Assembly: GCF_964355755.1 (NCBI RefSeq)
Contig: NC_092676.1
Span: 18,458,288 to 18,522,287, forward strand
Direction: 5' to 3'
DNA length: 64,000 bases
DNA from: Antedon mediterranea
Taxonomy: Eukaryota > Echinodermata > Crinoidea > Comatulida > Antedonidae
The position numbers and the translations under genes were made by a program. The stretch's first letter is position 1; every line of letters starts with the position of its first letter. The notes beneath the pieces were generated by a model. That model was not told the origin of the DNA. It searched no databases and was given only the letters and a program-made list of their open reading frames with translations. Below are positions 36,601 through 49,000 of this stretch, in pieces.

Positions 36601-39600
36601 CACTTTTTGTAAAACTAATTTGATAGTGTAGACAGAGCTTTAGAAATATAATATTTTAAAAAATACGACTAGAAATTTCAAAATTCATTCTTAATTGTAA
36701 TTTTTATACCAAATACTAACAAGGAATAGAAATATATTAACTTTGAATATGTATAAAAAATTTAAATAGGCCTACACAACTATCTCTAGTAGTGATTATT
36801 CTGAATTCAGAATTTAAAATTATGGTGGACTTATGGTGTCTCATCAAAATAGGGGTGAGCTTACCCGCATCAGTTCGGTACTTACGTTAACTCTACACCT
36901 TCTGTGGGCAGATCCGAGTCGTCTGAATCTGAATCACTGTCGTCATCTTTGAATGAATTGCCAATCTCTTTACAAGCCCAACCCTTCTCAACAAAAAGTC
37001 CAGGTACGACACTGGAGAACAGCCAGTAACGACTATGATTACGATCAACACCTAGAGGCTGGTTTCGCAATATTGACTTGGCTAGTTGAATACCATCCTA
37101 TATATGAAACAATATGAGACAAAATTGAGTACAATCATTTCCAAAGCCAAGTTTCTTAATGTAAACAAATATTTTTTTATATGGTTCGTCTCCATATCAT
37201 TATCATAAAGGCCAATTGACACAGACAAGTGGTAACGGTAAGCAGAAAACCAAAATAGAATCCATGTTATTTCTTATGACCATTTACACAAAATGCAGAG
37301 CACTGCAGATGAACAGTTGAGCGGAAACATGCTCAGGATAAATACAGATTCTATGTGGGACAAGCTACATGGTTTTTCGCTTACTGTTACCGATAAGATT
37401 GCAGTTAATATGCTAAAAAAAATTTTAGGCCACTAGAAAAACCTTATGCCTTCCATACCTCAAACCGTCTTTCAAACGACTCGGCTTCACGCTGTTTTCT
37501 TAATTCCTCTAGATCTTTTATACGTCGTTCTTTTTCTTTACGTTCTTGCTCAGCGCGTTCAACCTTCATTTTTGCAGATTGCATACGTCTTCTTTTGATG
37601 ACTGTAATCAAATCGTTTTCGTCTTCTGGAATAATTATTTCTTCTTCCTTCGTATTCTCCTTAGCTTTATTTTCAGTCTTATTTTCTAAAAAAAAAAAGT
37701 CAATAAATATTTTAGCATTCACAAATACCAAAATGATTAGTACATCAATTAATTTTATAAGAAGTAGACAATTGATTGATTACCAAGTTGTAGATCACCG
37801 AAGTAAAGCAATGTTGGGCCAGGTTAGAGCTTGGATGGGAGACCATTTGGGGATTTCAGGTTATGTATATGGAGCTGGGGTCCCATTAGACATTTAAAAT
37901 CAGCACTGCTGACTTTTATGGCACCCCTGCATCTAGTATCTGCCTCAGATATATTGGCATATGCCTTACCTCTGGTCAAGGTGGGCACTGGATGAGAGAA
38001 GCCCTCAAATCAATGATAAGACCAACCAAAGTGCTTTAAACAGTCCTTCCATTATTCAGATAAATGCAAGACTAAGGCACCTTGATGCCGTCTTATTTAT
38101 GAATGGAATACTCAATATCACCTTTTTTAACTTCTTTGTCCCCGTTCTTTGCTACATTAGGCTTCTTCTCCTGTTCCTCCTCCTTCTTAAGCCGCAATGC
38201 TTCCTTTTCTTCCCTAATTTTCTTCTTTTCTTCCCTCACTCTATCATTTTTTTCTTTCAGTGTTTTCAGTTTCTCTTTCCTAAAAAGACAAATCCACAAA
38301 GTAATATATAATGCCCAGCTCTAAAACAATCTGTGTCCAAAAGGATCTAACACAACACAATGGACTAAAATGTTTAAAGACAAATCCACAAAGTAATATA
38401 TAATGCCCAGCTCTAAAACAATCTGTGTCCTAAAGGATCTAACACAACACAATGGACTAAAATGTTTAAAGACAAATCCACAAAGTAATATATAATGCCC
38501 AGCTCTAAAACAATCTGTGTCCAAAAGGATCTAACACAACACAATGGACTAAAATGTTTAAAGACAAATCCACAAAGTAATATATAATGCCCAGCTCTAA
38601 AACAATCTGTGTCCAAAAGGATCTAACACAACACAATGGACTAAAATGTTTAAAGACAAATCCACAAAGTAATATATAATGCCCAGCTCTAAAACAATCT
38701 GTGTCCTAAAGGATCTAACACAACACAATGGACTAAAATGTTTAAAGACAAATCCACAAAGTAATATATAATGCCCAGCTCTAAAACAATCTGTGTCCAA
38801 AAGGATCTAACACAACACAATGGACTAAAATGTTTAAAGACAAATCCACAAAGTAATATATAATGCCCAGCTCTAAAACAATCTGTGTCCAAAAGGATCT
38901 AACACAACACAATGGACTAAAATGTTTAAAGACAAATCCACAAAGTAATATATAATGCTCAGCTCTAAAACAATCTGTGTCCAAAAGGATCTAACACAAC
39001 ACAATGGACTAAAATGTTTAAAGACAAATCCACAAAGTAATATATAATGCTCAGCTCTAAAACAATCTGTGTCCAAAAGGATCTAACACAACACAATGGA
39101 CTAAAATGTTTAAAGACAAATCCACAAAGTAATATATAATGCTCAGCTCTAAAACAATCTGTGTCCAAAAGGATCTAACACAACACAATGGACTAAAATG
39201 TTTAAAGACAAATCCACAAAGTAATATATAATGCCCAGCTCTAAAACAATCTGTGTCCTAAAGGATCTAACACAACACAATGGACTAAAATGTTTAAAGA
39301 CAAATCCACAAAGTAATATATAATGCTCAGCTCTAAAACAATCTGTGTCCAAAAAGATCAACACAACACAATGGACTAAAATGTTTAAAGACAAATCCAC
39401 AAAGTAATATATAATGCTCAGCTCTAAAACAATCTGTGTCCAAAAGGATCTAACACAACACAATGGACTAAAATGTTTAAAGACAAATCCACAAAGTAAT
39501 ATATAATGCTCAGCTCTAAAACAATCTGTGTCCAAAAGGATCTAACACAACACAATGGACTAAAATGTTTAAAGACAAATCCACAAAGTAATATATAATG

Positions 39601-42600
39601 CTCAGCTCTAAAACAATCTGTGTCCAAAAGGATCTAACACAACACAATGGACTAAAATGTTTAAAGACAAATCCACAAAGTAATATATAATGCTCAGCTC
39701 TAAAACAATCTGTGTCCAAAAGGATCTAACACAACACAATGGACTAAAATGTTTAAAGACAAATCCACAAAGTAATATATAATGCCCAGCTCTAAAACAA
39801 TCTGTGTCCAAAAGGATCTAACACAACACAATGGACTAAAATGTTTAAAGACAAATCCACAAAGTAATATATAATGCCCAGCTCTAAAACAATCTGTGTC
39901 CAAAAGGATCTAACACAACACAATGGACTAAAATGTTTAAAGACAAATCCACAAAGTAATATATAATGCCCAGCTCTAAAACAATCTGTGTCCAAAAGGA
40001 TCTAACACAACACAATGGACTAAAATGTTTAAAGACAAATCCACAAAGTAATATATAATGCCCAGCTCTAAAACAATCTGTGTCCAAAAGGATCTAACAC
40101 AACACAATGGACTAAAATGTTTAAAGACAAATCCACAAAGTAATATATAATGCCCAGCTCTAAAACAATCTGTGTCCAAAAGGATCTAACACAACACAAT
40201 GGACTAAAATGTTTAAAGACAAATCCACAAAGTAATATATAATGCCCAGCTCTAAAACAATCTGTGTCCAAAAGGATCTAACACAACACAATGGACTAAA
40301 ATGTTTAAAGACAAATCCACAAAGTAATATATAATGCTCAGCTCTAAAACAATCTGTGTCCTAAAGGATCTAACACAACACAATGGACTAAAATGTTTAA
40401 AGACAAATCCACAAAGTAATATATAATGCCCAGCTCTAAAACAATCTGTGTCCAAAAGGATCTAACACAACACAATGGACTAAAATGTTTAAAGACAAAT
40501 CCACAAAGTAATATATAATGCTCAGCTCTAAAACAATCTGTGTCCAAAAGGATCTAACACAACACAATGGACTAAAATGTTTAAAGACAAATCCACAAAG
40601 TAATATATAATGCCCAGCTCTAAAACAATCTGTGTCCAAAAGGATCTAACACAACACAATGGACTAAAATGTTTAAAGACAAATCCACAAAGTAATATAT
40701 AATGCCCAGCTCTAAAACAATCTGTGTCCAAAAGGATCTAACACAACACAATGGACTAAAATGTTTAAAGACAAATCCACAAAGTAATATATAATGCCCA
40801 GCTCTAAAACAATCTGTGTCCAAAAGGATCTAACACAACACAATGGACTAAAATGTTTAAAGACAAATCCACAAAGTAATATATAATGCCCAGCTCTAAA
40901 ACAATCTGTGTCCAAAAGGATCTAACACAACACAATGGACTAAAATGTTTAAAGACAAATCCACAAAGTAATATATAATGCCCAGCTCTAAAACAATCTG
41001 TGTCCAAAAGGATCTAACACAACACAATGGACTAAAATGTTTAAAGACAAATCCACAAAGTAATATATAATGCCCAGCTCTAAAACAATCTGTGTCCAAA
41101 AGGATCTAACACAACACAATGGACTAAAATGTTTAAAGACAAATCCACAAAGTAATATATAATGCTCAGCTCTAAAACAATCTGTGTCCAAAAAGATCTA
41201 ACACAACACAATGGACTAAAATGTTTAAAGACAAATCCACAAAGTAATATATAATGCTCAGCTCTAAAACAATCTGTGTCCAAAAGGATCTAACACAACA
41301 CAATGGACTAAAATGTTTAAAGACAAATCCACAAAGTAATATATAATGCTCAGCTCTAAAACAATCTGTGTCCAAAAGGATCTAACACAACACAATGGAC
41401 TAAAATGTTTAAAGACAAATCCACAAAGTAATATATAATGCTCAGCTCTAAAACAATCTGTGTCCAAAAGGATCTAACACAACACAATGGACTAAAATGT
41501 TTAAAGACAAATCCACAAAGTAATATATAATGCTCAGCTCTAAAACAATCTGTGTCCAAAAGGATCTAACACAACACAATGGACTAAAATGTTTAAAGAC
41601 AAATCCACAAAGTAATATATAATGCTCAGCTCTAAAACAATCTGTGTCCAAAAGGATCTAACACAACACAATGGACTAAAATGTTTAAATTAAAATACCA
41701 CACAAGCAGTTTTATATCAACAAAATGAAATAATTAAAAACCTTTATGATTTTTTTTTATGAATATTATTTATATATTTAACATTAGCAAATGATGTCAT
41801 GCAGTGGTTTATTTGTCTTTTTTTCTGTTAAGGGTTTTACTTCTAATTATCAATCTCTGAAACAGCTATTTTTGTTACCATTTAATTTACTGTAAATGTA
41901 TGCTTGTTTTTTTTTTTAATACAAAAAAAATATAAAAAAATAGCATTGATTTTACTTGACATTGTTAAGCTGCAATAACATGAAATCAATGTTCTTTAGT
42001 GTACTAGATGAAGACTTACCAAAGCTGGGTTGCGTCCTTTTGCTTTTCTTCCATAAAATCAATTACTGAATAAGATGACATAATGCGATGGCACAGACAG
42101 ATCAACAGAATTATTTTCTCATCCGCTTCAAGCACATAAAACTCTTTAGTATCTAATTTCTCAACTAAGTCTTGGGGCTAAAAAAGATAACAACAAAAGG
42201 TGATTAGTCTCTATGAGAAAACATAACATTATTTGAAATATCTTCATAGCCTATATTATTATTATAAATTCAAATATGCCTAAAAACACATCTTTTTATA
42301 CATACGATTTTAGGTGTATAAAAATAAATAAGTTATTTTTATTAGAAATCTTTAATCAAAATCCTTATGGATAACTTTCCATAAGACTACAATGCATAAC
42401 ATTTTTTTTTTATTTCAAATTTGGTAAAATATACTACCTCCAATTTTATTTGTATAAAGGTAAAGTATTTGTCCTCAAGCTTAATTGAAAACTGAGGAAA
42501 TTCGGATTAAGCCCTCCACGGACTCACGGCAGTCAGCAGCACCTACCAGATTCCCTACTCGCTATGATTTGTGTAACCAATGTAGCTAGTAGATAACCAG

Positions 42601-42967
42601 TTTATTGCTTGAAATGTTATTTATTTTTTTTTTATTTCAAAAATATTTTATGAAGGTGGTCCATCCAGCATCAGCTGATCATTAGGGACCCTCAAACAAA
42701 ACAAACAGTAAATACAAAATAAACTATAAAAACACAAAATTAACAAAGATATAAAAAAATAAATATATATATATATATATATAAATCCAAAGGCAAATTA
42801 CTGAAAAAAATGACATGCTGTGGGTATCAGTGGCTGGATCTCAATGGAGATACAAAAATAAAAAGCGAAAAGCTAAATCAAAACGATAAAGTAAACAGCC
42901 AGAAAAGATAGCAGAGCTTTCGGGCAACACTAGCCCTTCATCAGTGCAAGTGTATGACATACAGTTT

Positions 42968-43001
<34 letters not shown>

Positions 43002-46000
43002 AAAATACAGTATGCCAACAATGAAAGAAGGATTAAAAGAAATAAAATCAGAGAGAGAGAAACAGGTGTTTTTTCAAAAGAGATTTAAAGGAGGAGAAAT
43101 TGTAAGAGTTACGAATGCTTAAAGGTAGAGAATTAAAGAAAGAAGGAGCATTGAAACTAAAAGAAAGTTTAAAGATTTCAAGGTAAGGACGAGGGATAAG
43201 AAGATCTCCTTTAGTAATTTGCCTAGTGTTCATACGGCCGTTGGAAGAAATCTTACCACATCATCATCTACGTCCTGGTGGATTTCCTCATCTGTATCCG
43301 AGTCATCCGTCTCCTGATCGTTGGGTCGAAGGCAGAGTCTCATCAACTCTGACGCAGTGTGCATGTTGACTGGAATACCAGACAGCTTCATTCCGAGTTC
43401 AGAATAATCCTGAAGTAAAAATTAAACATTTAAATATTAAAATTAATTGGCGGTGAACTAGTGTAAATTTGTACTGCATGACTGTATTGTCAGAGGGGGG
43501 CCTGGATATGAAATTTTGCAAAAACTAAGGGGTGATACTATTACACGATCATGGGAATATACTTGATGTATACGTCAACCAAAACTCATTACTTTTACTT
43601 GAAGCTGATATACTAATCTTTTTTATTAAAAAAAAAATAATAATTAGGCAAATTGCCAAGGATAACCATAATTCATCACTATTCAATTCAATCCTATTCA
43701 CAAGACAAACATATACACAAGATGCTCTACATAAACATAAATAAAGTCTTATTAAAAGTCTTTGAGAGTGTAATTTGTCATTAGAAAAAATCCTGACCCG
43801 ACAGGGCTTGAACCCAAGACCCTTGGATTGTAATCATAACCACCAAGCCACATCTCCACTATAACTGATATTAGGAGTGCACCTATTATTACCTCAGCTA
43901 TGTCATCCTGAAGTAGAGTTTTAAGCAGAATCACTAAACATCGGGATAGATAGCTAAATCCTTGAGGTCCACTCACTAATGCCTGCATCAAATTCTCTAA
44001 AGATAAAAAAAGGGAAAATATATCATGTTGTGCATAAATAGACTGCAAAACCACAAATAAAATTTTTAAAAATATCTAAAATAAAAAAGAATAGTATACC
44101 AAAAATATTGTTCTTTAGATATTGCAAACAAATGTGGGATTCAGATCATAACAGTTCATGAAACCATGCACGTACAAGTGGCTATATTTTAAACACATAT
44201 TCACAATAATTTGTGGACACTTTCCCATGAAACAGCAAACACCTATTAAGGAGACACTCTGTTGGGTCTTAACAAGGGTTCTATTGTAAAACTAGTTTGA
44301 CAAAAAAACTGTAATGTGCCCAAATATGGTAGTGATATGACATTGTGTCCATGGGCACATCACATAAAGTTTGATAGTGTAGTCAGAGCCTTAGAAATCA
44401 TGCTTACCAGCTGTTATAGGGTATTGATCATCTGGCATGAGTAAACCAGAATACATGTTCAAGAACTCGGTAATCATTGCGACATCTCCAAACCGTGTGT
44501 TTGGTATGCCCTCTGGAAGAACTACCGGTTTAGGCAATATCAATGGCTTTAACAGGAGCTCTTGGTCTTCATACCGCTGTCAAGTAAACAACAAATATCT
44601 AAGTAGCACGTTATTATTTGATTACACCTCTATTGTCTTACAATTACCATAGGCAAATATATACACTATCCTTCAGAAAGGTGAAAATTTTTTTCAGAGA
44701 ACACACACACAAGATGCTCTACATAAAGGCCAACTCAGACACCGTCATACTACTTGTTGGGAGGAAATTAAATATGTTTAAATTTCTCGACATAAAAACT
44801 ACATCCTGACACTATCTGCAAGACAACTCGTCGTGTTGGAATTTAACTCAGAAAACACCCGACAAGTGAAGATGTTTCGTCATGCCTTTTTGTATGATGC
44901 TGTCTTGAGTTGGCCTTCAATTTCAAATTAGGTTTTATCAATTATTACCTTGGCAAGTTCTAATCTTTGTTTCTTTTCTTCTTCAATCTGTTTATTCTTA
45001 GCTTCTCTTGACACCTTCCTCTTCTCTTCCCTCTGTGCCTTCAGGAATGCCTTCTTATCGTCATCCGACATTGAATTCCTAATCAAGATATACAAAAGCA
45101 TTACATAGCTTCCTTTTTATTCATATCATTGAAATAAATCATATCATTTGAAGTTACGTGATTTTTGGAATAAAAATAGTTAAAACAAATAAAGCAGAAG
45201 CCCTATTAAGGGGACAAATTCAACAAAGTGTCCCCTTAAGCGTCCTCTAAATATGATTGGTTGACCAAAGTATTAAAAATGAATATCATACCATTTAATC
45301 TTTTTCTGAATCTGTTCATGTTTTCTGATTACATCGTCTTTTACAAGCGGATTTAAGTGGTTTCTCTGTATCGTTGTAAGCTGCCTGGCACAAGCGCTGA
45401 GATATTGAAGGTACTGAGGCTTTCTGTTGTTTTTCTTAGAAGCTATCAACCTAATAAAAAACAAACAGCAATTATTTTTAAAAAATGAACCAATATCTTC
45501 ATACACTGTACCATTAAAACATTAAATTCCATAGTACGTTCAAATCAAATTGAACATCAGCTCTTCTTCACTCTTAATAATAGTGTTTAGTAGGGAAGCA
45601 CTCACTAGTTCCCAATAGAGAAAAATGACGATTGTATTGGTTATAATCTATACCCAACTCGCCAACTTAGTGGTTTCATAGAGGTTCACCATTTCCCTCT
45701 ATTGTACCCACAATCAACATTAATCAGACTGTAATCAGACTGATATGCCACATCATACAATTTTCAATTCAGTACCGTATTTATTTTAATAAATGCCCCG
45801 CTTTGAATAAACGCCCAGGTCTTTATTTATTTCCTTGAAGAAAATGCCCCACTACATGCATATACACAATGTTGTATTGCAACACATTCTAATTGTAGAA
45901 TTCTTTAATTGACATGATCTACAATTTACCAAGCATTTTGATACAATCTTTACTGTATTCTATCACTTCTTGATTGTGTTGTTAATTTTTATATCTATGA

Positions 46001-49000
46001 GGTATTTATTTGATTTTGCATATTACCATGTTACACCAAAAAAAAAGAAACGTCTCCCTCCAAATAAACGAAGAACACCCCCCGCCCCACCACTAAAAAC
46101 CCTCCTAAACAAAACGTGTGCCCTCCACACCTAAAAACCATCCTGAACAATAAACTCCCCCACATCTAAAAACCATCCTGAACAATAAACTCCCCCTAAA
46201 AAAGCTCTTGAACAATAAATGCGAGGGGCGTATAAAAAAGTACTTGTGAGTGAATTACTTTTGTACAATGGGAGGCATCTTAGGTGTTCTTGGTCGTGGT
46301 GACTTGGGCGACTTGGGTGGCAACTTTACGATCTGATACCTTCCATCGGAATCATCACTCGAATCATTGTTTTCCTTTTTCTTACTTTTCAAATCAAACA
46401 ATGTCAACTGTTTCATAGATTTCTGAAAATATATTCATTAAAAAACATTTTATTCTGTTAAATTTATTACTAAAAACAGTCTGTTTATATATTTTGGCAA
46501 ATTTCCAAGGATAATAACCATAAGCGAATTCATTCACTATCCTTCTTAAAGGTGACAATCCTGTTCACAAGACAAAAATATACACAAGATGCTCTGCATA
46601 AACAAAGTCTTATTACAAGTCTTGGGAGTGGAGTTGTAAATTGTCATTAAACAAGACCTGACATGACAGGACTTGAAAACAGGGCTCTTGGATTGGTAGT
46701 CAAGCATCATAACCACCAAGCCATAACTCCACTCTGAGGGTTCCTAATGATCAGCTTCGGCTGGATGGGCCACCCTCGTTAAATATTGTTGAAATAATTA
46801 ATAACAAAATGTACTTGCATATATAATGTATGCAAGTAACATTCAGGGATGGGTGAATGGATACTATAGGTATTCAAATGGCACATTCAACAACAAAATT
46901 GTAACACATTTTTTCAGGGAGACAAAATATATCTCCCTGTAACATTCAGGGATGGGTGAAAGATAGTTAAAAGTTGAAGAGGAAGGCCTTTAAATAAGCT
47001 ATAGACTGGGTGGAAGACTTAAAAGCCGGGTGTCCCAGTTTATGTGGCTCAAAACAAAAAGGACAAAATACAATACCTTATCTTTTGGCGATTTTGATGA
47101 CTTGTTCGGTGTAGTACCCTTTGATTTGGAATTTTTAATAAACGATTTACTTGGTGTTTTCTTTTGACTTTCCTTTGATTTCACAGTTGTTGATTTTCTC
47201 TTTGTTGAAACCTTTTTAGGAGTAGTTTTTGACGATTTTTTTAAAGAACTAGAACTTTTTTTGCTTTTATCTTTCTTCTTTTTCCGGTCTCTTTCTTCTC
47301 GCGACTTCTTTGATTTTCTTTTAGTACCATTTTTCTTGTCATTTTTCGACACATCTACTTTTGCTTTTTCTTTAGCCATATTCTTAAAAATTTCTCGCCA
47401 ATTTGATTTTATTTCATCCCTTGAAATTTTAATCAGTGGCACATCCTCATCACTAGAAATAACTTCAGTTTTGTTCACAGATTTTACTTTTGAGGAAATC
47501 GGTGAAAGAGCGAGTTTTTTTAACGGTACATCATCATCAGAATCGCTACTACTTTCGGTGTCAACCACGTTAATCGTTTTTCTCTCATCGTTTTCAATAC
47601 GAAACAAATTAACTCTGAGAGTAGACTGTTTACTAGGCATTTTGTCCACTTTAGTGTTACACAATGAGTTCACTTTTAGGTCTGTTGGTGATTTTTTACA
47701 ATTTTCACCACCAGATTTCTCAAATTGAAATTTTTGTTTGCTTTTACTCGCTGGTGAGCTATAGGTGTGATCAAGGTACACTGGTGATGCGCAACTAGAT
47801 GAAGCTTGAGGGCTCTCTTCTTTAGGAGAGTTCACACGTAAATTTGCTTGTGCAGACGATTTGTTTGTCTTTATCTTCTTAGATGTTGCCTCTAATGTTT
47901 CGGACTTGCGTTTCTTGTTATTATCAAATTGAACCTGATGAAAAATCAGAAGAGAAATTCTTATATCATACAAAATGTTTTTACTATTTAATCTATTTAT
48001 TTCTTATTACAATCTTTTTAAAATGTATAGTATTAAAATGTTTATTAGATAATTCAGAGTTGGCCGTATTATTAATATGACCCTACTATCATTCTGAACA
48101 AATATTGTCAACTTGATATGTATTTATGTTAAATTACCACCTTTCATTATTAAGAATTTTTAAAAAATTGTTTTTTTTTTTAAATAAATATAGCCAACCT
48201 TGTATGGAGATAACAAAAATTCTGGAAATTTGTTTATCAAATTAAACTTCTTGACTAAATGCTCCAAGATAACCCACACTCTATTATTTTGACAGTTACT
48301 TTGTAGTGTGCTTGTCTGTAGAAATAACTGCACAGCTTCTTTTGATGGAAGCTCCTCTAAACGTCTGCAAAAAATAAAATATTGTCACATTTCCAAGCAC
48401 CAGTGGCTTCCCAACGAATAACTAGACAATGTAGCTATTGAGTCTAATAGTCTTCATACACACTCAAAAGCAACTAACAACATGGATACATGCTAATAAA
48501 CAGAGTTTCATTTCAGGCTTAGAGAGTGGATTAGAAACATTCATGAGTTAGAACCCTGGCACTAGGTTAGGATTGAACCTTGGGATTGGAAGACGAAATA
48601 CATTAACCACAAAATAGCAGTACTTAGAATGACTTTTTGACTCAATGGCTTCATAGTCTAGTGTCGCACCACAAAAAATCACTAATATTCATGCAAGGAT
48701 ATACATGTATGCTACTATCTAAAGATTACATTTTTAAATGTTTATTCCAAAAACAACATCAGTGCAATACAAACAGTATACTTACATCAGTTCTCTGGCG
48801 GGCACACCTCCAATAATTTTCTCTTCTCCGATTAATTTAATATTACACAAAAGATTTCCAGTCTAGATGGGATAATTCAGAAGATGGGATAATTCATTTA
48901 TCATGTTGCAATTATTTTATTAGTGGGTATCAAAAAGTTATGAATGTGCTTGAATGTATGTGATTTATCTTAAGTATCTGTAAAGTTGTAAAATATTGTT

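Noticed and set aside
37595..38324. Plus-strand frames of 100, 116 and 73 codons
   Set aside because: Antisense to BAZ1B coiled-coil exons and running through the 5S-derived SINE.
38321..41651. Dozens of 67-codon minus-strand frames starting MDTDCF
   Set aside because: They are the same satellite unit read repeatedly. The 92-bp period shifts frame each unit, so stops recur at fixed spacing; this is not a protein family.
38284..41689. CRISPR array
   Set aside because: The whole 92-bp unit is repeated, with no unique spacers, and it lies in an animal gene intron.
47261..47728. 155-codon plus-strand frame
   Set aside because: Antisense shadow of the large Lys/Ser-rich BAZ1B exon (47077-47934).
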